Both the position numbers and the translations under genes were made by a program. A stretch of 64,000 nucleotides of DNA from Anastrepha obliqua (lineage: Eukaryota > Arthropoda > Insecta > Diptera > Tephritidae): contig NC_072896.1 of the NCBI RefSeq assembly GCF_027943255.1, forward strand, positions 2,232,001-2,296,000. The letters run 5' to 3'. The notes under the pieces were generated by a model. The model had not been told where the DNA came from. It did no database searches and was given only the letters and a program-made list of their open reading frames with translations. Positions 32,325-44,000 of this stretch are shown one piece after another (position 1 is the first letter of the stretch; each line of letters opens with the position of its first letter).

Positions 32325-32735
32325 GTGAAGTATTTCTATCCAACTTGACAGTAGTCCACCTAGAAATGCTTCTAGCCGGTTTTTGATAATTAGCTCGAAC
32401 AGCTTGCCGATGCACTACAACATATTATATATAGTGACCGATATGCCGTGGGAGACCCAGCGCCTGAGTTTTTTGGTATGAGTACCAATCTTTGCATTTT
32501 CCAGCTAGTTGAAAAAATGCTTTCTTGCAGGTACATATTGAAAATGTTTGGATTTAGTGCCACCGCTTTCTTCAGCGCAGAGCTTGGAAAGCTGTCTGGT
32601 GCTGGCGCTTTTCGAGGCGATAATTTGTCACTTGCTTCGAGTACTTCGCTCACATTTATCGGTAGAATTTTAGCGGCAGGTTCATTTCCGAGGTCCCTAG
32701 CGAACTCAGTCTGGAGACATATGTAAAGGTGTTTT
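32325..32735 (-). pseudogene. R1-clade-like RT, N-terminal fingers
   Basis: Minus-strand frame 32653-32390 gives MSEVLEASDKLSPRKAPAPD, SFPSSALKKAVALNPNIFNM, WKMQRLVLIPKNSGAGSPTA and YRSLYIICC; after a frame change come GKLFELIIKNRLEAFLGG. These are RT motifs 0-2 (KAPGPD, LIPK, YRP) in the form used by R1-type LINEs. The text stops being R1-like near 32325, where the Jockey fragment begins. It is probably the upstream half of the R1-like copy that continues at 30880, although central RT sequence is missing. Confidence 0.65.
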
Positions 32736-32937
32736 GTTGTTTACTGAATTTTCTCATAAGTAAGTTGAAAAAAATGCACTTTCTGAGAGTGCTCTCACAA
32801 GTAAAAGAGTTTCGCATCTTGTCATCTATGCTTTTGCAGCATAAAACTAACTAAAAAGAGGTCTCCCCCATTGTCCTCTGAAAAAATTATGTTTTGTACC
32901 TATTGAAAGCCCATTTACAAATAGTGCCTTTATCCTT

Positions 32938-33735
32938 ATGCCACCGTTTTTTTTCTACACAGAGAAATGTGAGACAGAAACATTTGCAACAAGGCAAAGA
33001 ACTGATAAAGAGGCAAAGCGAATGGGTTTGGTGGTGAACGAGGACAAAACGAAGTACCTCCTGTCTTCAAACAAACAGTCGGCGCACTCGCGTATCGGCA
33101 CCCACGTCACTGTAGACAGTTATAATTTCGAGGTTGTAAAAGACTTCGTTTATTTAGGAACCAGCATTAACACCGATAACAATGTCAGCCTTGAAATCCA
33201 ACGTAGAATCTCTCTTGCCAACAAGTGCTACTTTGGACTAAGTAGGCAATTGAGCAGTAAAGTCCTCTCTCGACGAACAAAATTAACACTCTACAAGACT
33301 CTCATCATGCCCGTCCTAACGTATGGCGCAGAAGCTTGGACGATGACAACATCCGATGAAGCGACGCTTGGAGTGTTCGAGAGAAAGATTCTGCGTAAGA
33401 TTTTTGGACCTTTGCACGTTGGCAACGGCGAATATCGCAGACGATGGAACGATGAGCTGTATGAGCTTTACGACGACATAGGCATAGCGCAGCGAATAAA
33501 GATCCAGCGGCTTCATTGGCTGGGTCATGTCGTCCGAATGGCTACAAACGCTCCGGCTTTGAAAGTATTCGATGCGGTACCAGCTGGTGGTAGCAGAGGA
33601 AGAGGAAGGCCTCCTCTGCGTTGGAAAGATCAGGTGGAGAAGGACTTGGCTTCACTTGGTGTGTCCAATTGGCGCCGGTTAGCACGAGAAAGAAACGACT
33701 GGCGCGCTTTGTTAATCTCGGCCAAAATCGCGTAA
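32938..33735 (+). pseudogene. RTE ORF2 C-terminal frame, open for 265 codons
   Basis: The longest open frame in the window. Residues 1 to about 23 come from DNA left of the insertion point (33006) and are not LINE protein. From KEAKRMGLVVNEDKTKYLLS on it is the RTE RT C-terminal half: NFEVVKDFVYLGTSINTDNN, RRISLANKCYFGLSRQLSSK, YKTLIMPVLTYGAEAWTM, ERKILRKIFGPLHVGNGEYR, IQRLHWLGHVVRMA and GRPPLRWKDQVEKDLASLGV, ending LLISAKIA plus stop. The catalytic YADD lies upstream and is absent, so it has no RT activity. The lack of stops points to a recent insertion. Confidence 0.85.
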
Positions 33736-33762
33736 GCGGTTATCGCGCCAATTAAGAAGAAG
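33006..33762 (+). mobile_element. Young 5'-truncated RTE LINE with 10-bp TSD
   Basis: AAAGAACTGA is repeated at 32996-33005 and 33763-33772. The 757 bp between are the last part of an RTE LINE: ORF2 C-terminus, a very short 3' UTR (GCGGTTATCGCGCCAATTAA) and an AAGAAGAAG tail. It is the reference copy for the decayed relatives at 4683, 10022, 14709 and 45630. Confidence 0.8.
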
Positions 33763-33772
33763 AAAGAACTGA

Positions 33773-35644
33773 ACCGGTACTACCTCTTCATATAGATAAT
33801 ACGCATGGTTTGAACCTAAATATTTATTTATTCTAAACATGAGTATACATTTACTTATGCATATCTAAACTAATTATCTGTCTTTGTCTGTCAAATTACG
33901 GAAATCGTTCAATTAAATATTTTAGCCATACTTTACCCAGCCACTCACCACTGTTCGTTTCGATTCTACGATTCCGTTAGCTTTGTAGTTGGTGCATGCC
34001 ATTTCCACTGCTCATTGCGTGTGACAGATAATAAAGGGCCTAAGGCCATTCTCTGGTTAACACCTTGAGCTGTACTGCAACAAATACTTTCTCACAGGCA
34101 ACCAATTGCCACAGCATCCGCCTCATCTGAGGCGGTGGCCATCAATGCACCTTGGCTGCATGGTTGCATGGCTGCATTCTTCAACTAATGATGAGGTACT
34201 AAAGTGATTAAATACTGGGCAGTTGGAATTACTATTTCCGACTCAGCACTTTTCCATCTGCACCTGTTAACGGCTTTAGTGCTTTTAAGTTAATTAGTTG
34301 GTAATAAGTGTACGGATGTGGTTAGCTGCATTGTACTTAGAAAATTGTAATAATGGAAGGGATGCAGGGAATTAATTACTAAGCAGGCACAGAAAACGAA
34401 AATCACCCTGAACAGGGCATAGTCACATTATATTCATAGCAGTCCAATGATTGATCGGGTCAGGCAGATGTAAGCGAATATTGGGTGTATAGAGACAACA
34501 GAGATGTAATTCCATTTTCATTTCGTTTTGGAAATTATACACCAACTCAGTGGAGGTAAATTATGCAGTGCAGCAAAACATAATCAAGTTGAAATACATA
34601 CATACATACAAACAATACATTATTTTGCTTGTTGGTCGAAATTCGAGATTTGCAAAATCTTGATTTACAGTTAAAAGCTGATTTTTCGTACTTATAAACT
34701 GTGATCAAGTCACCACGGCGAGTTGAGCAATTGAGCAGTACATGCAAATGATTAACCTTTGTTAGGAACGATTTGGGGGCATGGTGACTTCTCCCGGAGG
34801 CTAAGTTTTTTCGTGGTTTTGTGTGGTTTTCTGAAGTATCTGGTCTATGCCAGTAAGTCGCGAACCAGTCAGCATAACCCATTGCTCAAATTCGTCTGGA
34901 TCTATGCAGTAAAGTAAATGGCCAATAAAAATGATAGAAATAAATTAAATACCACAGGCCAGAGAAATGTAACTGGCCTACAGATACCAAAAAAACAGAT
35001 TACCGAAAAACCGAAGATTTAACGTGCTGAATCAGCGTCTCAGAATAGCTACAGTGCACCATTTTTTTGAGATTTTCCGGCCTAATTGTTCATGAGTGTA
35101 TGAATGGGCTTTGAAGGCTTACTAGGTTCGCTTTCATTTTTAGTTTCTTAAGATCAATGCAATGAAGCTGAAACGCTGATGAAGTTTTATACTTTTGATA
35201 TAAATAAACTATGTATGTTATGCCCAGAAACTGGCGCTTTCCCCAAAGAGTGCTGGTGCCCTAGTTTTGTCTCCCAAAAGCCAAGGCAAAAAATTAGTCA
35301 CTCAAGTGAACTTCTGCTAAGTCGCTCACAAAATTTTGCAAAAAATGCAGATTAGCCAGTTTTCGGAAATTCCTTGCTGAACCTTTAGAACGAGCACACC
35401 AAATCTCACCTATATTTAAGAAAATGTAATAAATTCTATGTATAGCGATTATTACCTGGTTAGAAGCATCCATGAACACATTTTCCTGAAGTTGCTTTTT
35501 GTGTGAACTGTAGACAAATAAGTGGTATAATCTCTCTACATCTTTTACTTCACTACGCATTCACATGTAGAAGTAAGATTCAGACCCTTCGAAGGGTATT
35601 CGTCGAGATACTTGTTGAACTCAAGCAGGAAATCGCTAGCTTTG
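33773..35644. other. Apparently unique sequence
   Basis: No gene recognised. On the minus strand near 34760-34690 a string LLNCSTRRGDLITVYKY resembles the 'RR.RGDLI.VYK' motif of CR1/L2-like RT C-termini, but it stands alone. Several CCTTGGCTGCATGG-like low-complexity runs occur near 34150. Confidence 0.4.
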
Positions 35645-35766
35645 AGTGCTAAACCTTCGTTCCCCCGATATATCCGGCCAAGGACTGTAACTTCAGCAGC
35701 ATTACCCATATATGTATGGGGAATGTTTATGCTGCTACAACAACAACAACAATAAGTGCTAAACCT
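35645..35766 (+). mobile_element. 98-bp retroposon 3' end, CAA-tailed, 12-bp TSD
   Basis: AGTGCTAAACCT flanks the insert at 35645-35656 and 35755-35766. The insert (35657-35754) reads CCCCCGATATATCCGGCC, ACTGTAACTTCAGCAGC, TATGTATGGGGAATG and ends in (ACA)n: ACAACAACAACAACA. Long duplication plus trinucleotide tail indicate a 5'-truncated LINE or SINE insertion. It has no coding content and I do not know the parent family from this window. Confidence 0.85.
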
Positions 35767-36427
35767 CCTATCACGAGTTATCTTATCTCTACCTTCTTCT
35801 TCAGAAATTCAAAAGTACGCGTAATATTGTGCAGAACCTCAAAACTCTTAATTAGAAAGTTATTCTAAAGTTTCTACTGTTACTCCTGACTTAAGTCAGG
35901 GTAAGATTTGGTTAGTCTCAACGCACTGATACACTGCTTATGGCGGGTAATAAATATTTTCCCAGTCCCACGCTTACCTATTTCTTCTTCCATTCTCATT
36001 TTTGCCGTATTCAGCCTGCCGTTTATTCAGACAGTAACTGACTGTAGCAGATCAATGAAGAACAGGTATCTAGAAATCTGAAGCTTATTTTTTGAAAGAC
36101 TGAAGATTCGTTCAGAGATTCCTAACCTCACTCTTTGAATAAATGTCGATTGGTAGACTCCTCAACTCAGTTTGTTAATCGATTGGTGGGACTTGGAAGA
36201 GACGTAAACTTGAACCGCGGAATTACAGCATTCGTTTACACACTTTGTCTTCTTTACACCCCATTCCGCGCTATTTAGGGTGGAAGCCTCAACACTATTT
36301 ATTCAGGAGTCAAGATAGTACAATAAAGAAGTCACTCCTCCGGGTACTAAATATTGTTCTATGTTCTCCGATTGTAAGAAACACTGTACGAGTATAGTTG
36401 GTGCTCTTTTCCTCAAAATAATCGCAA
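35767..36427. other. Unassigned sequence
   Basis: No gene or repeat recognised. Confidence 0.35.
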
Positions 36428-36429
36428 TA

Positions 36430-37514
36430 TACAGGGTGCGCATAGTATTTGAGAATAGCTTGAGAAAAAACGAATTGCCTTTGAACAAAATTATATCCGT
36501 AAAATCGTTCAATAAAATTCCATTAGCGGCATTAACTTCCTCGAACCGGCTACGGAAACGATTGCATATCCGCTTCAACTGCTCCGTATTCATATTGACC
36601 ATAACCATTTTAATTGCAGCCTTCAGAGAAGAAGTGATGTTACGAGAATACTTATTGGTTTCCCGCTCAAATACATCGCATACGATGTATTCCAATGGTT
36701 TAAGGTCTAGGGAGTTAGGCGGCCATAAGTTCGGAGTGATTGCTGAAAGATGTATGGGCGTACACTATCAATCCAGGGTTTCACTACTGTCTCTAGAATA
36801 TCGATATAATCAGCAGAATTCACTCGAAATCCTTGAGTAAAGAAGTGTGGTGGCATGGCATGTCCTTTATTGCTCACAACACCCAGAACTATAACAGTGG
36901 CTAGAAACTTCGTGTGCATGACAACAGCAATTGATGTAGGAGTAGAACATAGCCACGTGTCGTTCTAGCAATTTCCTAAAAATGTTCCTAAAGAAAATAG
37001 TAATATATCAGGCGTTTCAGGTTGTTTAAGTAATTTTGTTTAGTGGGGTTTTGATGGGGTAACCCACTGTTCTCGAGTTTTCTCCGGATTAAACCGTCTT
37101 CTGCGCATAACGTAGGATTAATATCAGAGATTTTCATGGACAACTCGATCAACAAGACCCTCGGAAACATTAAGTTCGTTCGCAAGAGCTCTCATTGGTT
37201 TTGAAGAGTCCTCGCCAATTATCGCTGGCTCTTGTCGAATAAATTCTGCAAATCGGACAGTCTCAGAACGCTCCTCGTGTTTTCCGTCTGATGCTTCCAA
37301 TTAACTGCGAGCCTTATGAGCGAATGAACGGGAGCGTTTAAGAAAATTAGAGACTTTTAAATTGGTGTGATTTGCGCATATAGCGACGATAACTGCTTGT
37401 CTCTTCATTTCTTGAAGTTGTAGTTATCCGTGTCTTATCTAAAAAAGAGCAAAACGAAAAATAATAGTATCTGGAAGTGATAGCCACATATACATATACC
37501 GTATGCGCCCTGTA
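36430..37514 (-). mobile_element. DD37D-type mariner relic
   Basis: Left end TACAGGGTGCGCATAGTATT from 36430; right end, reverse complemented from 37514, TACAGGGCGCATACGGTATA. The 1085-bp length is shorter than the usual 1.3 kb, reflecting internal loss. It encodes a decayed reverse-strand transposase of the 'VFQQDSAPSH...NPLDY' type, distinct from the 4.8-kb copy. Confidence 0.75.
36480..37185 (-). pseudogene. DD37D transposase pseudogene with catalytic deletion
   Basis: Minus-strand pieces: IRRKLENSGLPHQNPTKQ near 37080 (N-terminal part); KFLATVIVLGVVSNKGHAMP and ADYIDILETVVKPWIDSVRP (36919-36770); YIFQQS directly joined to a block ending GRLTP, then SLDLKPLEYIVCDVFERETN near 36690 and SLKAAIKMVMVNMNTEQLKR, RFRSRFEEVNAANG. 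The stretch that should carry the second catalytic Asp (QQDSAPSHKA...) is mostly deleted after FQQ, and the third is Glu (PLEY). Clearly inactive. Confidence 0.75.
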
Positions 37515-38190
37515 TGTACCAGTTAATCCTGTCTCATAGGAGTTTTTAATGCCACCTAACGAGTTTTATGTCCTCCAATAACTTATGATTGACTTCCACA
37601 ACTTGGACTTTGTTCAGCTTATTATCAAATTGGTACTGCAAATAATACCTGCTTTTCATTCATTAATTGGCATTTCCCGGCTCCTGATATCCATTGATTA
37701 GAAGTTTACCTAATAAGAACCCAAGGCAGACCTTTCGTGGAACTTTGGTCTGACAGAAACAAATTATTTTCAAGGGGCATCAGCCAAGAGATTTGAAAGC
37801 ATTTTGCCAGTGGGCTTTTTCTAGGCCTTTCCCTATGCTTTCATCCACAGCCACCTAAACTATTGGACTCTTTTATCAACTTACCCCATAATAATATTTT
37901 TAATAACTTTTTTTTTATTTAATTCACGTACAGAAGCTTTTCCACATATGACTTCGTACCCAAATCGCGATCCGTTGCCTGCGGAAAGTGTTAGCAACTT
38001 GAGTCTGAAGTGGCTCGCAGTAAGCAACACTTGTACTTATTCGGACTCGTACTGGCAGCTACACTGGAATGCAACGCTGTCAACAAAGCGCGCAAAAGTA
38101 GCCAAAGTGCAAAAGTGGACTTGTCGCGCAACCGGAGGCATCTAAAAGTCGCAAAGGTGGATGGTTATTACTAATGCAAGTATGAGTTTG

Positions 38191-38192
<2 letters not shown>

Positions 38193-38222
<30 letters not shown>
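38193..38222. repeat. (TG)n microsatellite
   Basis: Fifteen TG units in a row. Confidence 0.95.
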
Positions 38223-38228
<6 letters not shown>

Positions 38229-38860
38229 TAGTGTCACACAGCATTCGAAGGAGAAGTGCTTGTTGGACATTTTGTTGTATGAAAAATGTATACGTATGAA
38301 TGTATGTATGCTTGCACCTCTCGTTCGTATTATTTGTATCACTATTGTTGTTGTTGTTGCAGCAAAATGTTGCCTTAAAACATTTTTCTTCTTCAACACT
38401 TACTTATGTAAAATGCATGCGCAACATTACCCCGGGCAATAGTGCAACGTTTATGATATTGTTGTGCCCCAGTAGTTGGAGCATGCAACACACCCGCATG
38501 CAGCGTAACATTCTGCAACGCGCCCGACTTGTTAAGCATACGTAAGTATACAAAGCTGCACACACACACACGCATGTTGACGTACGTGTGTGCGGTGGTG
38601 GCTCACTTTTGCTGCTGGTGTTGTACAAAAGCCACTTGTGCAACACTTTCAGAGTTTCGCAGAAAGTTTTACTTGCAACAAACGCCGCTTGCATGTGGGG
38701 CAAGAGAACGACATGATGTCATTCCGGCAGCACTACTCGAGCTTGTGACTGCCAGCGCAAAAACTCACCCCTCCCCCCCCTCTGCCTGTTTCACCCAAAC
38801 ACGCAGCTGACGGCCGAGCTTTCTTTCGCTTTTACACTTCCTTATGTTGATTCTTACTCT

Positions 38861-38882
38861 GTTGTTGTTGTTGTTGTTGTTG
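38861..38882. repeat. (GTT)n microsatellite
   Basis: About seven GTT units. Confidence 0.9.
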
Positions 38883-39457
38883 GTAATGCACTGATTATAT
38901 TAGTTATGCCATCGTGCTGCATGCCCCATTCCAATAGCGCATGTAACAGCTGTTGCTGTGCTACTGTTGCACCACTAGAGTGCTATTGTTGTTTTTGTAA
39001 GTGAAGTAGTCGCTTTTAGTTCTATTTTAGCTGTACTTACAGAAATCTCCCGTTGGTTGTTGTTTTTTTTTTTTTGCAAACAGTAGTTAATTTATATTTA
39101 TGATTATGTTATGTCGGTCGTGGTGCGGCATGGACCTGCAACACATCGCGTTGCTTAGTCAACATGGTGTCGCCAACCTTTTTTGAAAGGTGTCATGGCA
39201 TATGTTGTCGTAGTGGCTGTCTCTTGTCGCATATGTTGCTGTAGTGAGTAAATTGTGGAAAAATGTTTTAACGATACAGGTGAAGTCAGCATGCACACAG
39301 ACATGTACACACATACAAATGCAAATGGGTTAGTATTTGTGGTGCCTTAATGCGAGGTTTCAGTTAGCGCAACGTCGTGAAACATGTGAAACGGCTACTA
39401 AACAGCACTAAACTGTGTGAAATAGGGGCGCTTTAAGGAAGTGAATATGACTTAGGT

Positions 39458-39474
39458 CACACACACACACACAC
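39458..39474. repeat. (CA)n microsatellite
   Basis: About eight CA units. Confidence 0.9.
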
Positions 39475-39571
39475 ATGCGCAATTATGTATTAGCTGCAAA
39501 CTATATACATAAAATATTAAATTAGCCATAGTGGAGTGGCAGGCAAACATTCATACATATGGGCACATAAA

Positions 39572-40178
39572 TAAAGGGTCTTTCAAAAGTGGCGCCTGGA
39601 TGTCAGTAACGCATAATTCCTAGACTGGCTACCGTGCAATTTCACGTCATTTTTGTGATTGGTCAAGTAACAGATGTACAATTTTACAAGTTAGAACAAC
39701 GCGGAAACTTATCGTAAAAATGGTCGACCGTTGAGAAAAACATATCGCAAAATTTGTGATTTGTTTGGTGGAAATAATCGCCCGAATGAGTCGACAAATA
39801 AAATGTTGGTGAAAAAATTTCAGAAAACTGGCTCTGTCGAGCATAGGAAAAAGATTGGCAGACCAAAAACTGGGCTTTCTGTTGAGAAAATTGCTGATGT
39901 GGTGCAAAGTGTTGCTGAACAACCTTCAACATCGATATCTCGACGCTCAACAAGTAGGCATTCATGAATCGCCTGTTGGGTGGATTTTATCTCTAGACGT
40001 CCTCCTGGTGGACATTTAAATGATGCCATTTTTCACATATAATTGTATATTTATTTTAGATATTTATTTGTGTTTTATTTCATTTATTTTGCATAAAAAT
40101 AGTGAAACCTGGAAACTTGCAATTTTTACATATTTTCTTTTAAACAACATCTCGGCGCGTCTTTTGAAATACCCTTTA
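39572..40178 (+). mobile_element. Internally deleted DD41D mariner, about 0.6 kb
   Basis: TAAAGGGTCTTTCAAAAG at the left end is matched by the right end, whose reverse complement reads TAAAGGGTATTTCAAAAG. Subterminal GGCGCCTGGATGT and CGCGCCGAGATGTTG also pair. The N-terminal piece of a transposase (39731-39967) is followed within 60 bp by a C-terminal scrap, GGHLNDAIFH near 40008-40037, so the catalytic core has been deleted. The degenerate element at 56745-57375 ends with a closely similar ACATCTGGGCACGTC terminus and is the same subfamily. Confidence 0.85.
39731..39967 (+). pseudogene. DD41D transposase N-terminal domain remnant
   Basis: Residues include RKTYRKICDLFGGNNRPNES, NKMLVKKFQKTGSVEHRKKI and GRPKTGLSVEKIADVVQSVA, the paired-type DNA-binding domain and GRP.TG linker of DD41D transposases, ending at the HRS-like STSISRRS motif. 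It is 78 codons, then a stop after SRHS just before the deletion junction. The fragment could in principle still bind element ends. Confidence 0.75.
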
Positions 40179-42049
40179 TTATTTAAGTTTCTTCTTGCGC
40201 ATATCTGCTAAGAGAATTCAGCTAAAACATTCGTAAGCATTCAAGCATTTCGAGTGAGTCCAGAGAGCATCAATAGGAGAATCCTCTCAGTGTTGCGAAG
40301 AATTTCAAATTCCATGCAAATAAATACAAACGAAAAATATTTGCAATACCTGTAAAATTTGCAACTGCGATGGCAAATGCTACTTTGCGTAGATTTTTTG
40401 GTGCAATTCATTTCGTTTAAAGTAGGTGTGGGCAATATCGACCCCATTATTTTAGATTCCGGTAGTTAAATATTCCGCCACTCACACTTAATTTCTTCCT
40501 CCATTTACCAAAGTTGCCTCACGTAGCATTAAACATTCCATCAGCAGCGCTTTCGTGGGAAAATTGTGAATTACGGTACAACAAAAAAATAAAAATAACC
40601 GTCGCTAATTCTGGTAGAGGGAACAAACAAAATTTGATTCGGCTATTTGAAAATTTACTTCTAATTTCTAATATAAATATTTTTAGGTGAGGTCAAAGTT
40701 TCTTCCTTTTTCCTATTCTAATTTTGAATAGATTTTTAGTTTATTTTTCTTTTATGGGAAATTCAACATAAACACCCAAGAATGATAGAAAGAAGATTGC
40801 GCCCATCAGAGAGTGCGTGACGTCACGTTTTTCCGAGTTGTGCAGTATTGCCAACCATTTGCCCTTCGCATAAATTTAGTGCTTTTTTATACCGAAAATG
40901 TGAAAATTTTGAAGTTTCGTGTTTGTTTCTTTTTTTTTTAATTTAAAGCTACCGAAACTTTAAGTTAAAAAAAGCTGTATTATTATACAAAAAAAAGGTT
41001 AAAAAAGGTCACTCTGAGAAGATTTTAGTGCTAATGAAAATTAGTTGGTTCTTATAAAATTTTATATTTTGAAAGTGTGAATTAAATTTTTTGCTCCTTT
41101 TAAGGTTATGCAAGAATATTAAATGTCTCTCTCTCAACTCTTCTTATGATTGAAAACCTTTTTACACATTTTAAAAAGCGTTTGAATTTTCTGAATGCGG
41201 ATTAAAACCATAGAGATGTAATCGTTTCTTCCGGCCATCAATCCTTAGTGGCACATACGGCATCAAGAGGTGTATTCATTGTAAAAGTAAGCCACAAAAT
41301 ACCAGAAAATACTAAAGACACCATACTGATATTTTTACAAAAAGAGTACCTTATCGAGTTACATAACCTCAAATATAGCAAATAAGTCGTTCCCTTAACA
41401 AAAGAATCTCGCTTAACAAAAAAAAAACTCATAAATTAAATAGTACATAAGCATAACACATTTATTTAAAAAAAAGCGTACATTCTAAAGACAATTTGTC
41501 ACGCATACAAAGTTTTTTAAGTGATTCAATGAAAATTTGGTGTTTTATTTTCTTTAAATGGGCATTTTAGTGCGATTTTATATCCAAAGTTAGGCAACAC
41601 TGCAGTAGCGAGAGAGAGATTTGACTGCCGAAAGCAGAAGAACACCAACAACACCTGCAATCGCGGGCAATGCCACCAGATGTTACAAAATTGTAAACAT
41701 TACATTTTAATTAGAACAGGCTAGAAAATGGCATGTAGAATGTCATGTAGAAAGAACTACAACTCCGAGACTAAATAACAGAACAAAAATGCTAAATCAA
41801 GTTACGAAAATTGTAATCTGGCCATCCTAGTGTTAAAACCACGAAACTCGTTGTCAAATTCGCTGAGAGCAAGTAACGGGACCACGATAGGCGCCATCTC
41901 ATTATTCTCCATCCCATTCCATAATGATAGACACAAAAATTAAGTCATAACGAAAATTGAGTTTGTCAAAAAAACATTTTATTTAATTCGATTTTTTATA
42001 TATTCGACTTTTAGAAATTAAAAGAAAAAATAATCACACAATAAACCAC
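40179..42049. other. AT-rich unassigned sequence
   Basis: No gene or element recognised in 1.9 kb. The 40.7-41.7 kb part is strongly AT-rich with short homopolymers. Confidence 0.4.
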
Positions 42050-42260
42050 ATCCGAATCGCGGCTGCCACACATCCGGCAGCTTCTTGTGAGTCAATATAG
42101 ATGCTTGGGACTCGGTCTTATACTGATGAAACACAATTCCTCTCCTATTGACCAAAGCTGGACACTTCTTTAGAGGAGAATATGATTCCCTGCGAATTTC
42201 ACCATGTGAGGAACAAAGCCTTATAGAGAAACTGGGTCATAAAGACAAAATGGATCCAAA
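42050..42260 (-). pseudogene. DD34D mariner transposase relic
   Basis: On the minus strand near 42190-42095 the text reads KKCPALVNRRGIVFHQYKTE, then SQASILTHKKL. Mariner transposases have RPALVNRRGIVFHQDNARPH TS-type text here, so the catalytic Asp of HQDNA is Tyr and the following residues have drifted. No TIR is evident. An old relic. Confidence 0.6.
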
Positions 42261-42559
42261 GTTCTAAGCCATTTTCTAATTTACCTGCGGAATAAAATTT
42301 TCCGACAAACATATAATCCGCGGAAAAAATAAAACACTCGAACATTTTCATAATTTTTGACTCTTTGTTCACTTACTTTTCTGCTTAAATATTTTTTTTT
42401 TTTGTAAAAATATAGTTCATATAACCAATGCCATATTATTAAAAGTTTCAAAATTTGTAGATTTATAAAATTTCATCAAATTAAAAAGGAAAATTCCAAA
42501 TATTTTAATCAGAATTCGGTTAAGTTAGGTTAATGTGGTTGTCTACTATGGGTCAAAAT

Positions 42560-44000
42560 CAGTGTATACTTTTCAAGATTTTTAGAAGATCCCTGATTTC
42601 CACAGTACTGAGATCTTCAAACTCATTATAAATTGCCTACCTAAAATGATAAATCTACGTCTCAATAGAGCAGAACAATGGCACAGAAGGTGCAAGATCA
42701 TGTCTTCCTCTTTCTTATTTAGACAGCTTCTGCAGAAGTCATGTATTTGCACGTCCATCCCTTAGGCAGTGTCCCTTAAAAGGGAAATCAGTATCTGCTT
42801 ATTTTGGCTTAGCAAAAATTCTGTTCGATCAGCATGGAGAGTCGACCCCAATTGCTGGTCGGCCTGCAAGTGGATTCATTACGGCATCCTTCAATCGCTG
42901 CTCTTACAATTTTCTCTCTTAAATATCTGTAAGGTGATTGGCTGTGCACTCATCAGTCAACTTGGTGCAAGTCACCCTAATTTATCGGCCCTGCAGTTCC
43001 TCTCAATGTGCCAATGATATACCTCGTTGTATCAGTGTCACAACTTTTACTATTGCCATCAGTTCAGTTTGAAAGGCACTGCCGTAGTCGGGAAGCCGAA
43101 AGCTGAGGAGATCCCCAGATGTGGGAATATATACCTCCGCCCACCCTATCTTCGAGCTTTGAGGATAGCCTCGCTCTGTTGCTCTGCTGCATCATCCCGT
43201 TCCCACTCGCCCCTTGAGAGTAGGAGGATCATGCACGTTGTAAAGGAAATTATTGGTGGGAGTGCATAAGCCAACAGTCCGGGAAACTCCGAAATTCCAG
43301 TTGAAATCTTACCATGGCCGTAGCCCCTGTTAGGTCACTTACTTAAGGTTTTCAACCTTAGTGGCGCACTAGGAGCGATGTATTTTGCCTGCACATCTAC
43401 TGGACGGAAGTTTAATGTCGATTAGAATACTATCAATGGCGTGGTTGACATCGCACGGATTATGAGTATAGATGCGAGTCTTTGAACCTGGTCAACTCTT
43501 TGACTGTTCACATCCTTCTCAAGGGTATTCCACCATACTGCAATACCATAGTAGAGAATAACTACCGCTGTGTAGAGCCAATGTATTATTCTGAGTTCCA
43601 ACCTCCATTTTTCCTAATTAGCCTTTTGCAGAAGTACAACGCCGTCATTGCTTGGCGTACCCCATCTGCAAATGAGAATCTCCAATTTAGCTTCCCATTC
43701 AGCACACAACCTAGATATTTAGCCCTTTTCTTACTCTCCTCCCTTCCCCTAGGAATATTTGTTTGAGGACAGGTGCCTTGTGTCTCCTGCTAAGCAGTAT
43801 CAGATCCATTTTTTCTGTATTTTATTCTAATTCTCGACCATTGCACTTAAGTTTAGTTTGTTGATGATCCCACAATGTTGGAATGTGTTTCCCCGAGATA
43901 GCTACTACGGTACCATCGGCGTATGCAATTATCTTTCCTCCAATATTTTCATGTTCTTGAAGTGGATTATTTGCTGCCTGCACTGAAGTGGGAGATTACA
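42560..44000 (-). pseudogene. RNase H-bearing LINE, RT to C-terminus, decayed
   Basis: Reading leftwards: AYADGTVVAISGKHIPTLWD near 43920 (RT active site with Gly for the second Asp of YADD); KAKYLGCVLNGKLNWRF-like text near 43720; WLYTAVVILYYGIAVWWNTL near 43560; a decayed RNase H segment near 43260-42900 (GWAEVYIP near 43130, QTELMAIVK near 43065). It ends with HDFCRSCLNKKEEDMILHLL and CHCSALLRRRF near 42740-42640, a Cys/His-rich C-terminus. Many stops and shifts. The layout (RT, RNase H, CCHC-like tail) fits I/LOA-type LINEs and it differs from the 8.6/28-kb family. Confidence 0.7.

Larger units (their letters stand above)
37515..39571. other. Apparently unique, microsatellite-rich sequence
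   Basis: No gene recognised. Between 38.0 and 38.9 kb there are GT, CA and GTT microsatellites and competing frames of 80-99 codons on both strands with no known motif. Another CA tract is at 39458-39474. Confidence 0.4.

Noticed and set aside
34690..34790. Possible CR1/L2 LINE fragment (RRGDLITVYKY)
   Set aside because: Single motif without any neighbouring RT text; noted in the gap entry only.
35294..35560. Possible BEL/Pao-type RNase H fragment (FMDASNQV)
   Set aside because: Only one short string resembles 'VDAS'; the following motifs do not line up in any frame.
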